Under the pieces are notes generated by a model, which searched no databases, was not told the origin of the DNA, and saw only the letters and a list, made by a program, of their open reading frames with translations. From Lewinellaceae bacterium (GTDB taxonomy: Bacteria > Bacteroidota > Bacteroidia > Chitinophagales > Saprospiraceae), in NCBI GenBank assembly GCA_020636355.1, contig JACJYB010000006.1:254763-318762 (forward strand): a stretch of 64,000 nt of DNA, in the 5' to 3' direction. Numbering within the stretch: the first letter of the stretch is position 1; every line of letters starts with the position of its first letter. A program made the translations under genes and the position numbers. Positions 9,154-19,177 of this stretch are shown here, in pieces.

Positions 9154-10920
9154 ATGGAAGCCATTTACCTCGCTTTTGCCAATCATCAGAATGAACGCCT
9201 GGACAACCTGACCCGTGAGGATCGGGAGATCAATGAGATCTTGTCTTCCCGCATCCAGAAGCAGCAGTTAACTGTCCTGCGCGATTCCTATACTTCGATC
9301 GAGACCATGACCGGACATTTATCGAGATTTCGCAATGATCTCCGGTTATTTCATTATGGAGGCCATGCCGGTAGCGAAGTGTTGATCCTTGACCAGGAGA
9401 AAGCCCGATCGGAAGGGCTGGCGCAGTTACTGGGAAGCTGCAAATCCCTGCAACTGGTATTCTTGAACGGTTGTTCGACCAAAAATCAGGTAAAAGGTCT
9501 CTTAGACCTGGGAATTCCGGTGGTTATTGCAACCCGATGCGCCATCGAGGATACTTCAGCCACTCAGTTTGCCATTGAGTTTTACCGGGCTATGGATCAG
9601 CGACAATCGATCCGGGAGTCTTTCCAAACTGCTAAAGCGAAGCTGTTGACCAGCCAGGAAAAGAGCATAGAATTTTATGATGACCTGCCGGTATGGGGTG
9701 AGACGGCAGACGAAGACATTCCCTGGGGGCTGTATACCAGCAAAGATGCAGCAGAAGCACTTAACTGGAAGTTCCCGGAAACAAGTCAGAACGAGATCGT
9801 CATTAAATCAGGAAGTGACCGGCCCAATGTAACGGCGAGCACCGTCAATGACGTGCTGGTCCAGGTGCTGGTACAGGAACTGTCCAAATACAGCAAAAAA
9901 CTACAATTGCTGAAGATGATGGCCGAGGATGAAGAGACACGGGATGATGTGGATATCCGGGAATTTCGCGGGGCCATCGTAGACGCCTTACCAGCTCCGG
10001 TCGCAGAGCAGATCCGGAAGCTGTTCGCAGCGACGCCGGAAACACAAAATACCGGTATTGATTCCATCAGTATGGAGCGCCTGAGGCAGTTGATCATAAC
10101 CTATGATTCCATCACCTTACTGATAGCCTATACGCTCTTATCGCAGCTGTGGGACATAAAATTCCAAAATCCGGACCTGAAGATTCCTGATTCAACCATC
10201 CAGGAGCTCAATACATTTTTCTCGCTGGACGACCAGTCCCTGCGATCCTACGATCATGCCCGCCTGATCGAAGAGTTATTGCTCTTTTTTGATCAAAATC
10301 AGATCAATTATTTCATCGATGAGCTGAAGACGTTAAAGGTTGCCTTTGCTCAAAAAGGGACCTTCTATGATTCGCACCAATATCTGATGGCAATGAAAAA
10401 GCGCGTATTTCAAAATGATCCTCCTATCGGACCCGATGAGATCGAAAACATCTGCCTGGAAACAGAGAGCCATCTGGCCAATATATTCCAGCATGGCGGA
10501 TTTTTCGCGAAATATAAAATGACCACCATCAAAAACATTGACCTGATTAAACGAAGGAACCGAAAGCCGAAATACAAACATTACCTCGTCAATCTCGACA
10601 ATGTCACGCAGGGGTTTATCGATGCCAACGATGAATTTGAAGTATTTACGGATTCCCGATCCGTAATATTCCTTAAATCAAAAAAGGACATCCAGGAATA
10701 TTTAAATCTTACGCCTTTCCTAATCGATGAAAATGCGTACACCGGCGATGCAAAAACCAAATTGTATTATTTCAACTGCATCAAAAAAGGTTCAAATTCC
10801 TTGTCCTATACTTTCTCCAACAACTGGAGCGAACAGCTGGAGGTTTCCGAACAAAGCTATCCGGAAATACTGGAGGAATTTCAGGAGCTAAAAAATCAAA
10901 TCATCGGAACAAAGTCGTGA
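9154..10920 (+). CDS. CHAT-domain caspase-like protease, partner of adjacent STAND NTPase
   Basis: Residues 1 to about 200 form a CHAT peptidase domain (caspase/separase clan). It carries the catalytic His in LFHYGGHAG (H71) and the catalytic Cys in LVFLNGCST (C107), followed by the family tail GIPVVIATRCAIED and AIEFYRAMDQRQSIRESFQTAK. The remaining 390 residues are mostly helical and not recognised; they may be a regulatory or partner-binding region. The protein has no signal peptide and no membrane segment, so it is cytoplasmic. The stop codon is 3 bp before the ATG of the STAND gene, which implies translational coupling and a joint function. Known CHAT-STAND neighbours belong to prokaryotic conflict and programmed-death systems in which the NTPase switch activates the protease. 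The substrate is unknown. Confidence 0.88.
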   Translation: MEAIYLAFANHQNERLDNLTREDREINEILSSRIQKQQLTVLRDSYTSIETMTGHLSRFRNDLRLFHYGGHAGSEVLILDQEKARSEGLAQLLGSCKSLQLVFLNGCSTKNQVKGLLDLGIPVVIATRCAIEDTSATQFAIEFYRAMDQRQSIRESFQTAKAKLLTSQEKSIEFYDDLPVWGETADEDIPWGLYTSKDAAEALNWKFPETSQNEIVIKSGSDRPNVTASTVNDVLVQVLVQELSKYSKKLQLLKMMAEDEETRDDVDIREFRGAIVDALPAPVAEQIRKLFAATPETQNTGIDSISMERLRQLIITYDSITLLIAYTLLSQLWDIKFQNPDLKIPDSTIQELNTFFSLDDQSLRSYDHARLIEELLLFFDQNQINYFIDELKTLKVAFAQKGTFYDSHQYLMAMKKRVFQNDPPIGPDEIENICLETESHLANIFQHGGFFAKYKMTTIKNIDLIKRRNRKPKYKHYLVNLDNVTQGFIDANDEFEVFTDSRSVIFLKSKKDIQEYLNLTPFLIDENAYTGDAKTKLYYFNCIKKGSNSLSYTFSNNWSEQLEVSEQSYPEILEEFQELKNQIIGTKS

Positions 10921-10923
10921 TCC

Positions 10924-13900
10924 ATGGAGAATATCCGTAGTCCGTTCAAGTTTTTGGATCCTTACACCTTCAAGGATCGCAAAATATTTTTTGGCCGGTC
11001 CCAGGAGATTGAGGCGCTGTATAAAATGGCCTATCAAACGGATATCATGCTCATCTACGGGCGTTCGGGTACCGGTAAGACCAGCCTTGTCCAGTGCGGC
11101 TTAGGCAACCGGTTCAATGAAGCTGACTGGTTTGATATTTTCGTGCGGAAAGGCAAGGACATTAATGTTTCCCTTTACCAGGCTCTTGCCCGGGTGGCGA
11201 AAACTCCATTAAAAAAAGATGCGACCATTGTCCAGATGGTCAAGTCGGTATACCTGGACTATTTCCGGCCGGTCTATTTATTGTTTGACCAGTTTGAGGA
11301 GTTATTTATCCTGGGCACTCCTGAGGAACAGGAACGATTTATCGACGACATGGACCGGTTAATCAAGGCTGAGTTAAACTGCAAGATCATCCTGATCATG
11401 CGGGAGGAATACCTGGCCAGACTGGATAAATTTGAGAAAAAAATACCTTCCTTATTCAGTAAAAGATACCGGGTCGAGCCTATGACCCATTCCAACGTCG
11501 GTGAAGTCATCCTAGGCTCCTGCCAGGAATTTGGCATTCCGGTCACGGAACCGGATATCGTGGTCACCAAAATCATTGAGCACGTCAAAGACGAGCAGGG
11601 AGAAGTCCCGCTCGCCTACCTCCAGGTGTACCTGGATCATCTGTATAAAGTCGTTAAGCGCAAGGGTACCAATCCGGTGACTTTCACCCCCGGCCTGGTA
11701 GATCAGGTGGGTGGTATCAGCGGTGTGCTGGGTACCTTTCTGAAAGAACAGGAAAAGGAACTACAGGAAGAACTGAAACAAAAAGACCCGAAGGTTCCAC
11801 GCTATGCCGTACGGTCCCTGCTAAACCAGTTTGTCTCTGTGGAAGGCACCAAACAACCGATGAACCTCCAGGAGATCAAGGTGAATCAATTATCAGCAGA
11901 TCAAATCAGGTTTTGTCTGGAATACCTGGAAAACAGCCGGATCATCCGGTCTAAGGATGAAACCTACGAGCTGGTCCACGATACCCTTGCCAAGCACATA
12001 GCGAATCAGCGCGATGCCAAAGAAGTCGCGATGCTCGAGGTCGTAAAGTTGATTCAGGATCGCCTGGCCATCAACAAAAAGTGGCAAAATGCCTATTCAG
12101 AACGCAAATTGAATTTGGGTCAACTGCGAAAAAATCTGACCCGGTTTAATCAAATGAAGAACTTCCTGAGTTCAAAGGAAATTCTGATCATTGAAGAACA
12201 GCGGCAAAACCTGCGTGATTCAAACCGCCTGTCAGGAGAAGAATGGTCCTTTGTTGATGAAAGCATCCAATACCACAAACGTCGCAGAACCCAGCGACGC
12301 TGGTTGCGGGGATCCACGATTGGCGGGCTGTCTTTTGGTCTGGCCATATCTTTATTTTTTGGAAATAAAGCGCGCAACAATGAAAAATTAGCCAATTACA
12401 ACCTGGCTCGTCTGTACGAAGAGCGCGCTACGGCCGCTTTAGCCGATGGCAACCGGCCGGATGCCTGGTTGTATACGCTGGAGGCCCTCCACCTGAAATC
12501 GGCTTATAATTTACCCAAATCCCTCAACCGGCTGATGGACCCCGATCTACAACCTAAGGTCGCCTACCGGGAGTCGGGATTAAAATTTAACCAATCGATC
12601 AACCTGATCCATACGACCCAATCCAAAAACCGGCTGGTCTTATGCAACTCCAAAGAAATTTTGGTGGTAGACCCGATCCGGGACAGTCTGGTCAATAATT
12701 TATCGCTTTATGTGGATCACAACTTGTTGTTACTGGCCTTTCCCAACACTTCGTTTGCCAGCAGATCGGAGATACGTGATCTGGCCTTTGATCCGGAAGA
12801 TAAGCTGGCATTGATGGTATTCCGCGATGATAGCATACTCAGAGATCATCCTGCGCTGCTGAGTGAACGTGTTTATCAATGGAACCTTGAAGATCGAAAG
12901 CGACGAACGCCATTCATTCCCCAATACCACCAGAAAATTTCAGCTGGCGCATCGCCGGGTCGTACCGTGAAAGCCACTGGCATCGATGTATCACCAACCG
13001 GCGATCTTTTTGCGGTGAGCCGGTCAGACTCCTCGGTTGCTATCTATGCCATGGATGCCTTTGATCCTGCCGGTTCCAGACCACCGAATGTCATCATCTC
13101 ATGCAAAAGTCCGGTTCAGGATTTAAAATTTAGTCCTGATGGTAAATCCATTGCTATGGGCATCGATTCCGGTCAGGTTGCTTTTTATTCGCTTGACGGT
13201 ACGCTACAATATACGCTTAGGGAAAAAAGTGATCAACCGATCCAGGAATTACAGTTTCTTCCGGGAACGGACCGGATCGCGGGCATAACATTTAACCGGG
13301 GCATTTCTATCTGGTCGTTGGGTTCAACCGGCGAGAAAGAGTACCTACAGGATTCCATCCTTGCGGCCAATCAGTTTTTAATGACTCCCCGGAATACCCT
13401 GGTCTATGGAATTGAGAATGCGATTTATTTTCAGAATCTGATCAATCCCGTTGAGGACCCCTTCAAATATTTTTCCAAAGGCGCCATATTGACCCTGGGC
13501 TACGACCAGAATACCAACCGCCTCTATTATGCTACATCAAATAAAGAGCTACACTGGATAAATTTGAATTTCCAGTTGTTTGATGAAAAAGAATCGAAAT
13601 GGTATCTGGATAATTTTGTCACCAATTTCGGCGAACCCTGGACCATTCGATTACTGGACACCATTTACAAGAAGTCATTCCATGCGTTGTCCAAAAAAAT
13701 TGAACAATCGTACCTGAAATCGGAGAAAGACTCTCTGGTATATCTGGCTAATTACAAATATTACGGGATGGAGCTCAGGGAGCCCCGGGTGATTGATTTT
13801 ACCGGTAATGATGTCATCCGGTATAAAAGTTCCAAGGAATCCAGTTATCCGATCGTATACCGTGACTCCATTGTCCTGACACCGGATGGTGTATCGAATA

Positions 13901-14847
13901 TGGCCAGCGCGGTATTTATCCGGTCCACCATGCAACCTCCATTTACCGTTCGCTTTGATTATTTGATGCGAAATGAAAAAGGACCTTATCCAAATGGCAA
14001 ATGGGATGAATGGCCCGCGGATGGATTGGTGTTGATGCTTTTTAAAGACAGCACCGCCTATCGCAAACAAATACCTAATGGCAATAATCGCGGATTTATC
14101 CTGGATAACACCGGGTATGGCCTCCATTTCGCCACCTTCACGGAAAACGATATCCAGCTGATGGATGGAGCCGGTAATCTGTTGTTCTCCATCCGCGATG
14201 CCCAACGTTCGCCGATCAACCCACCCGTGTATACCGATGGCAATGAATGGCGCCACATCCAGGTGCTGGTTTCCAAAGACCAGATAACCGTACAATATGC
14301 CTGTGGGCGCAGCTACACCTGGCGCGGCAACATAGATCTGCAATTCGGAGGATTGGGATTTGCTGCCGGGACCGGAGGTGCAACGGCCAAACACCTGATC
14401 CGGAATGTGCAGATTGATCCGGATCTTTTGCTAGCCTATGCGGGCAATGCGACCATTACGGGTAACCGGGTAAGTGTGCGTGCAAACCCGGTCATCAACA
14501 GCGCCAATATCCTGCTCAAGTTGGATGTGGGCGCCCAGGTCCAGGTATTGGACTCCATCAACTCCAAACCCGATAATGCCGTGATTGCCAAACAGTCTTC
14601 GGTGGTTGAATTGGATGGAGGTGGTACTTACTCCATCAACAAAGGGAAAGGTATGGAACTCCTGCAGCCCGAGGCGGAGAATGGTCAATATCATATCCGC
14701 ATTATGAGTGCAAGTGGAGTCACAACTACGGGAAGGATAGCGGCGACGGATGTAGAAACGCCCGAACTGAAATGGTACAAAATATCGAGCCCTTGCATTG
14801 GCCGCGAAGGATATGTGTATGCGCCGTATGTCGCATACAATCGATAA
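10924..14847 (+). CDS. nSTAND1-type NTPase with membrane segment, WD40-like repeats, concanavalin-like and SH3b-like domains
   Basis: This is a 1307-residue signalling ATPase. The order is a STAND NTPase (Walker A GRSGTGKTS at 46-54, Walker B LLFDQFEEL at 119-127), a winged-helix region ending in the nSTAND signature YELVHDTLAKHI near residue 350, and a basic stretch RRRTQRRWLR before one hydrophobic helix at about 463-480. Then come helical TPR-like residues (YEERATAALADGNRPDAW), WD40-like repeats at about 540-870 (for example VQDLKFSPDGKSIAMGIDSG), a LamG/concanavalin-like region at about 985-1170 (FTVRFDYLM, GNEWRHIQVLVSKDQITV) and a terminal SH3b-like domain (RVSVRANPVINSANILLKL to EGYVYAPYV). 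The basic flank predicts the C-terminal half outside the cytoplasm. It is coupled to the CHAT protease just upstream. Sensor function is inferred from architecture. Confidence 0.85.
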   Translation: MENIRSPFKFLDPYTFKDRKIFFGRSQEIEALYKMAYQTDIMLIYGRSGTGKTSLVQCGLGNRFNEADWFDIFVRKGKDINVSLYQALARVAKTPLKKDATIVQMVKSVYLDYFRPVYLLFDQFEELFILGTPEEQERFIDDMDRLIKAELNCKIILIMREEYLARLDKFEKKIPSLFSKRYRVEPMTHSNVGEVILGSCQEFGIPVTEPDIVVTKIIEHVKDEQGEVPLAYLQVYLDHLYKVVKRKGTNPVTFTPGLVDQVGGISGVLGTFLKEQEKELQEELKQKDPKVPRYAVRSLLNQFVSVEGTKQPMNLQEIKVNQLSADQIRFCLEYLENSRIIRSKDETYELVHDTLAKHIANQRDAKEVAMLEVVKLIQDRLAINKKWQNAYSERKLNLGQLRKNLTRFNQMKNFLSSKEILIIEEQRQNLRDSNRLSGEEWSFVDESIQYHKRRRTQRRWLRGSTIGGLSFGLAISLFFGNKARNNEKLANYNLARLYEERATAALADGNRPDAWLYTLEALHLKSAYNLPKSLNRLMDPDLQPKVAYRESGLKFNQSINLIHTTQSKNRLVLCNSKEILVVDPIRDSLVNNLSLYVDHNLLLLAFPNTSFASRSEIRDLAFDPEDKLALMVFRDDSILRDHPALLSERVYQWNLEDRKRRTPFIPQYHQKISAGASPGRTVKATGIDVSPTGDLFAVSRSDSSVAIYAMDAFDPAGSRPPNVIISCKSPVQDLKFSPDGKSIAMGIDSGQVAFYSLDGTLQYTLREKSDQPIQELQFLPGTDRIAGITFNRGISIWSLGSTGEKEYLQDSILAANQFLMTPRNTLVYGIENAIYFQNLINPVEDPFKYFSKGAILTLGYDQNTNRLYYATSNKELHWINLNFQLFDEKESKWYLDNFVTNFGEPWTIRLLDTIYKKSFHALSKKIEQSYLKSEKDSLVYLANYKYYGMELREPRVIDFTGNDVIRYKSSKESSYPIVYRDSIVLTPDGVSNMASAVFIRSTMQPPFTVRFDYLMRNEKGPYPNGKWDEWPADGLVLMLFKDSTAYRKQIPNGNNRGFILDNTGYGLHFATFTENDIQLMDGAGNLLFSIRDAQRSPINPPVYTDGNEWRHIQVLVSKDQITVQYACGRSYTWRGNIDLQFGGLGFAAGTGGATAKHLIRNVQIDPDLLLAYAGNATITGNRVSVRANPVINSANILLKLDVGAQVQVLDSINSKPDNAVIAKQSSVVELDGGGTYSINKGKGMELLQPEAENGQYHIRIMSASGVTTTGRIAATDVETPELKWYKISSPCIGREGYVYAPYVAYNR

Positions 14848-14892
14848 CCCTTCCGGAATAGCGAATAACTAATGCTTACCTGTCAAGACACA

Positions 14893-16083
14893 TCAAGGAA
14901 CCAAACGATCCAGCGCCCTGACCAACCGGACAGTAACGTCGGAAATTTCTTCCCGGGAGATCGTTAAGGGCGGTGCCAGCCGGATGCTTTCCATATTAAA
15001 CAGGAACCAGTCGACCAGTATGCCTTCCTCCCGGGCCAATTCGACCAGCTGCAAAACACGGTCCTGAGTACCGAGGTCTAGCGCGATCAACAATCCGAAA
15101 TTCCGGATCTCCCGGATGGTTTTATGCTGTAATCCCCGGACCAGAAGGTCCGCTTTTTCAGCGACCTGTTCAATCAATTGCTCTTGTTCGAGCACCTCCA
15201 TCGCAGCCAGTGAGGCCGCACAGCTTAAAGGGTTGCCACCAAAGGTAGTCATGTGACCCAGCATTGGATGATGTGTCAGGACCTGCATCACTGAACCGGA
15301 TGCGATAAATGCGCCAAGAGGGAGTCCTCCGCCAAAGGCTTTGGCAACCAAAAGGATATCCGGCTGGATGTCGTATTGCTCGAAGGCAAACCAGGTGCCG
15401 GAGCGGCCCATTCCGGTCTGTATTTCATCGATGATAAGCAGGGCGCCGGTTTCGTCACAGCGTTTCCGCACCGCGCGTAAGAAGGTGGCGTCGGCAGGGT
15501 GGATGCCAGCTTCGGCCTGAACGACTTCCAATACGACCCCAGCCGTCGCCGGGGTGATGCAGTCGATGCTGGAAAGATCATTGAAAATCAGGTGCCGGAT
15601 ACCGGGCAGTAAAGGCCGGTAGGCGCCAGTGAAATAAGAATCACTCATCAGACTCATGGCTCCCTGTGTTGAGCCGTGATAGGCATTACGGCACGCCACA
15701 AAATCATAACGGCCGGTGTATCGTTTTGCCAGTTTCATAGCGCCTTCAACCGCTTCGGCTCCGCTATTGGTAAAATAGACGCTCGTCAACGGCTCCGGTA
15801 AATGATCCACCAATTTTGCGGCAGTCCTTAGTTGTATGGATTGGATGTGTTCCCCGTAGACCATGGTATGGAGATAGTCATTCGTCTGGGCATGGATCGC
15901 TGCGGTTATGTGCGGATGCTGATGACCCAAATTGCTGACGGCAATTCCGGAAATCAGATCGTAATGAGGTTTCCCCTGCTCATCGTATAAAAATACACCA
16001 AACGCTTTGCTCACCTGGAAAGCCAGTGGATTGGGGCTGGTCTGTGCGATATGACGGAAAAACAGATCGTGATTGCGGGGCAT
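14893..16083 (-). CDS. Class III PLP-dependent aminotransferase
   Basis: This fold-type I aminotransferase of the acetylornithine/GABA (class III) group has about 396 residues. Landmarks are YFTNSGAEAVEGAMKLA, RNAYHGSTQGAMSLM, LLIIDEIQTGMGRSG (the aspartate that binds the pyridine nitrogen) and LLVAKAFGGGLPLGAF, with the PLP-binding lysine. I chose the start MPRNHD at 16083. An in-frame ATG four codons upstream is possible. Homology alone does not fix the substrate. Bacteroidota homologues are often annotated as ornithine or acetylornithine transaminase-like. No biosynthetic partner gene is adjacent, and it converges with the STAND gene. Confidence 0.92.
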   Translation of the reverse strand: MPRNHDLFFRHIAQTSPNPLAFQVSKAFGVFLYDEQGKPHYDLISGIAVSNLGHQHPHITAAIHAQTNDYLHTMVYGEHIQSIQLRTAAKLVDHLPEPLTSVYFTNSGAEAVEGAMKLAKRYTGRYDFVACRNAYHGSTQGAMSLMSDSYFTGAYRPLLPGIRHLIFNDLSSIDCITPATAGVVLEVVQAEAGIHPADATFLRAVRKRCDETGALLIIDEIQTGMGRSGTWFAFEQYDIQPDILLVAKAFGGGLPLGAFIASGSVMQVLTHHPMLGHMTTFGGNPLSCAASLAAMEVLEQEQLIEQVAEKADLLVRGLQHKTIREIRNFGLLIALDLGTQDRVLQLVELAREEGILVDWFLFNMESIRLAPPLTISREEISDVTVRLVRALDRLVP

Positions 16084-16095
16084 CTTTTTTATCAA

Positions 16096-16579
16096 AGTTA
16101 AGATTATCTCTTAAGATGCCCCCGATATTGAGGAGTAGCCCAAAGGGTTCTATCAGGGTCTAGCAGGAGGTTATTTTTTTTGACCTTAAACTGAGAGCCT
16201 GATCGCTCAAGAAAAAAAGTAGTTTTCTTATCAAGAGAACATGCGCCAGAGCAATTCCGTTGATGGTGTAATATTATAAAAAATTTAATACTTAGTTAAC
16301 CTTTCAAAAAAATATATTCAATTTTTTTTCATGTACATAAGTCTAAATACGAATCAGCTAAACAATTAAGGTAATTTATATATAAACTACTGTTTATTTC
16401 AAAACCTACCCTTTGGACTAGCGCTGTGCAGGTGGGCTCCCGCAGGGAGCAGCCCAGCGGGCCGAGCCCAGGCGAGCACCGGAACATAGCGGCCCGCGGG
16501 ATTAGCCAATAGCTTTTCAGTCAGCTACGAGCTGCGTTAAAACCGAAAACATCGATAAAGCAGTACGGCGGGCAGTCCC
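16096..16579. other. 484-bp intergenic stretch with AT-rich part and GC-rich hairpin island
   Basis: No coding frame is supported here. Positions of about 16170-16400 are strongly AT-rich with long T and A runs, and may hold the promoter of the leftward aminotransferase gene. At 16434-16497 there is an abrupt GC-rich island with two adjacent stem-loops, described separately. The rest (16500-16579) shows no recognisable signal. Nothing resembles a tRNA or a riboswitch I can name. Confidence 0.6.
16434..16497. repeat. Tandem GC-rich stem-loops (REP-like or small structured RNA candidate)
   Basis: Two hairpins lie side by side. The first (16434-16455) pairs GGG and CTCCC with GGGAG and CCC around a GCA loop, with a CAG bulge. 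The second (16457-16497) has a perfect 7-bp stem, GCGGGCC with GGCCCGC, around a 27-nt loop. The island is much richer in GC than the flanking AT-rich DNA. There is no T-tract, so a terminator is unlikely. It could be an intergenic palindromic repeat or a structured RNA element. A genome-wide search would decide between these. Confidence 0.5.
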
Positions 16580-17770
16580 CTACCCAAATAGAGGAACGGG
16601 CATGAAGGATTCACCAAGGATGGCGGATGAATCCGCATGGAGCCAGCCGGTCAACAGCTCCTGATAGATACTGCGGAAATCAATACGATAATCCAGGTCT
16701 CCATCAACTAGCCGGGTTAAATCCGGAACTGCATGGCGGAGCGGATCGCCGGACAGGTTTCCGCCAGCCAGCCAAACCTGGTTTGCAGCACCATGATCGG
16801 TACCCCGACTAGCATTTTCAGCGACTCGCCGGCCAAATTCGGAAAAAGTCATTACCAGCGTATCGCTCCAAAGCTGATGCCGTTTAAGTTCTGTCATAAA
16901 AGCCTGCATGGCTTCAGCATATTGAGTAAAAAGATTGGCCTGGGCCTGTTTTTGATTGGCATGGGTATCAAATCCGTCCAGGCTGGCATAAAAGATATGA
17001 ATGTCTTCATCCGAAAGTATCAGGCGAGCAATGATCTCAAGTTGTCTGCCCAGTGCAGTGGCGGGAAATGCTTCTGTCAGCGGATGGCTCTCAATGGCCT
17101 GATGCAGGACATCTGCGGCCAGATGGGTTTCTTGCATAACCTGATACAAATAATGCAGGTCCGAATGCTCCGCAATTCCCTTACGCCGGGATAGCGCACG
17201 TAAAAAAGGATTGGATGCCGTGCGGTACAGCAGATCCGGGTTTTCCATGACAAATCCCTGCCTGTCTGCACCCTTGAGGGTCAAACTCAGGGCATCTCCG
17301 GTTTCCAGTGCAGTATATGGCGAACAAGAGGTACACTGATGGTCCAGGTATCTGCCCAACCAGCCGGTGGACCACGTTTCCCGACTACCGCTTCCGGACT
17401 GCCAGATGTCCATCGATCGAAAATGAGAACGGTCGGGATTGGGGTAGCCCACCTGATTCAGGATATGAATACCTCCTCCCAGGATATCCGGGGCAAGTGG
17501 GCGCAAAGCAGCATGCAAACCCAGGTCTTTCTGCAATAAAATGGATTCTTCCTCATGCAGTGCCAGGGATGGCCTGGATTGATAGTATGGGTCCTGCCCT
17601 ACAGGAATGAGTGTATTAAGCCCGTCGTTTCCTCCGGACCATTGAATGATGACCAGGATCTTTTTTTGCCGTGAAGTGGCTTTTGAGGACACATACTGAC
17701 GAATAAATCCCGGCATCAGCATTCCGGAAGCGGCAAAGGTAGTGTGCTGTAAAAATTGACGACGTCGCAT
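16580..17770 (-). CDS. DUF1501 family secreted protein
   Basis: This 396-residue DUF1501 protein has a Tat-type leader with twin arginines (MRRRQFLQHTTFAASGMLMPG). It shares the alkaline phosphatase/sulfatase-like fold described for the family, with landmarks VIIQWSGGNDGLNTLIPVG, LDGFDTHANQ and MTFSEFGRRVAENASRGTDHG, the last two presumably giving metal-binding residues. DUF1501 genes usually follow DUF1800 genes, as here, where it lies 66 bp downstream of one on the same strand. The molecular function is unknown. The pair is common in Bacteroidota and Planctomycetota. Confidence 0.93.
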   Translation of the reverse strand: MRRRQFLQHTTFAASGMLMPGFIRQYVSSKATSRQKKILVIIQWSGGNDGLNTLIPVGQDPYYQSRPSLALHEEESILLQKDLGLHAALRPLAPDILGGGIHILNQVGYPNPDRSHFRSMDIWQSGSGSRETWSTGWLGRYLDHQCTSCSPYTALETGDALSLTLKGADRQGFVMENPDLLYRTASNPFLRALSRRKGIAEHSDLHYLYQVMQETHLAADVLHQAIESHPLTEAFPATALGRQLEIIARLILSDEDIHIFYASLDGFDTHANQKQAQANLFTQYAEAMQAFMTELKRHQLWSDTLVMTFSEFGRRVAENASRGTDHGAANQVWLAGGNLSGDPLRHAVPDLTRLVDGDLDYRIDFRSIYQELLTGWLHADSSAILGESFMPVPLFG

Positions 17771-17836
17771 CCAATTGATTTTTTTATAGTTTAAAAGGCA
17801 TTTCCAGGGACGTAGATCTCGATTCCGGTTCTTCCA

Positions 17837-19177
17837 TCAGGCCATCTGGTATTCAGGCGTCGCCATAAAGGCAACCGTCCGGACCTTAAAGGATTGATCC
17901 TTGCCGGCAAGTACCTGGTCCAGGTAACTTATCAATGCCTGGCGATCGTTCCCGTTCTGAGCCAGGAGCCAGGTTGCCAAAAAGTGACTGAGGTCTTCTC
18001 CGGGTGGGAGTTTCTGCATCAAGGTCTCCCAGTCCACCTTCCAGTTCTGCTTTTCTTTCCTTTTGTTTGACAGATCCAGGGCCATCAAAGGGACACTCAC
18101 GCGCAATTGTAAGGAGGCGTTATCGACCCAAGCACGTCCCCCCGGCCAGCCGGCTACATTGGGCGGGTTAAACAGCATCTGACCGGTTAACCGGAAGAAC
18201 CGCCCCAAACCTTCTTCAGGGGGAAGGCGATATTGGAAAGCACGACTGAGTCCTGCCAGCCAGGCGACCGGTGATTTGATCTGGGAACCCAAATGCCGGG
18301 GTTGATAAAAATGATCCGCAGTAAAGAGAAATCGAAAAACGGGGCCCAGCTCATAACCAGATTGAAAGAGCAGATCTGCCATCTGATCAACCATCGGTTC
18401 GTCGACATCGGAATTGACGAAGAAATGGTAAATCCTGGAGGCGATAAATCGTGCCGAAGCCCTTTGTTCCAGGATCAAATCGATGATGTCTTCTCCATCC
18501 CAATTTCCGCTATGACCCATAAATGTCTTGACTCCAAAGTCATGGTGCTGGCGCTGGAAAATGAATTTACCCTCAAAATTGGCCGACCACCCGGTGAACG
18601 CACGTGCTGCTTCCCTGACGTCCTGTTCGGTATAATGACCCCGCCCGATGGTAAATAGTTCGAGCAACTCCCGGGCAAAATTTTCATTGGGATGATCTTT
18701 GCGGTTTTGTTGATTATTGAGATAATTGATCATGGCGCCATTGCGGGCTATGGCAAGCACCAGATCCCGAAAATTGCCCAGGCCGTGTTGTCGCAGCGCA
18801 TTCAGATAGTTGACCGCATTGATGGGGTTTTCAATCCGGCAGGCGAAATGACCATGCCAAAACAGGCTTACCTTTTCGATGAGCTGGGCGGAAACAGGGC
18901 TTTCAGCCATGCGTAGAAACCAGGCATAGGCAACTTCCGACGTAGATTTCCTGGCTTGCTTTCGCAGCTCTAAGCGCTCTTTGGAGCTTAGCTTCCTGAC
19001 CTTTTCTTCCGTCAGGGTTCCGACAAAATCAGAATCCGGCAATGGGGGTATCTGTTCCGACCAATATGCATCGAATAATTGGTGCGGTGACCGCCCCCTG
19101 AAATGAATGAATTCGTCCATGGTCAGTCCAAATCCGGCTCTCAGGCTCAGGTGGGTAATTTCGGTACTTCCTTCCAT
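17837..19177 (-). CDS. DUF1800 family protein
   Basis: This DUF1800 protein of about 446 residues is recognised by HLSLRAGFGLTMDE near the start, LFWHGHFACRIENPINAVNYLN, NENFARELLELFTIGRGHYTE and FNPPNVAGWPGGRAWVDN. I chose the ATG at 19177. A TTG 18 codons upstream also opens the frame, but the family usually begins shortly before the RAGFG motif. It is the first gene of a leftward pair with DUF1501. No signal peptide is apparent. The biochemical role is unknown. Confidence 0.92.
   Translation of the reverse strand: MEGSTEITHLSLRAGFGLTMDEFIHFRGRSPHQLFDAYWSEQIPPLPDSDFVGTLTEEKVRKLSSKERLELRKQARKSTSEVAYAWFLRMAESPVSAQLIEKVSLFWHGHFACRIENPINAVNYLNALRQHGLGNFRDLVLAIARNGAMINYLNNQQNRKDHPNENFARELLELFTIGRGHYTEQDVREAARAFTGWSANFEGKFIFQRQHHDFGVKTFMGHSGNWDGEDIIDLILEQRASARFIASRIYHFFVNSDVDEPMVDQMADLLFQSGYELGPVFRFLFTADHFYQPRHLGSQIKSPVAWLAGLSRAFQYRLPPEEGLGRFFRLTGQMLFNPPNVAGWPGGRAWVDNASLQLRVSVPLMALDLSNKRKEKQNWKVDWETLMQKLPPGEDLSHFLATWLLAQNGNDRQALISYLDQVLAGKDQSFKVRTVAFMATPEYQMA

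Noticed and set aside
13675..14394. A 239-codon open frame on the minus strand inside the STAND gene
   Set aside because: It is antisense to a well-supported domain protein and has no family features or signal, so it is a frame shadow.
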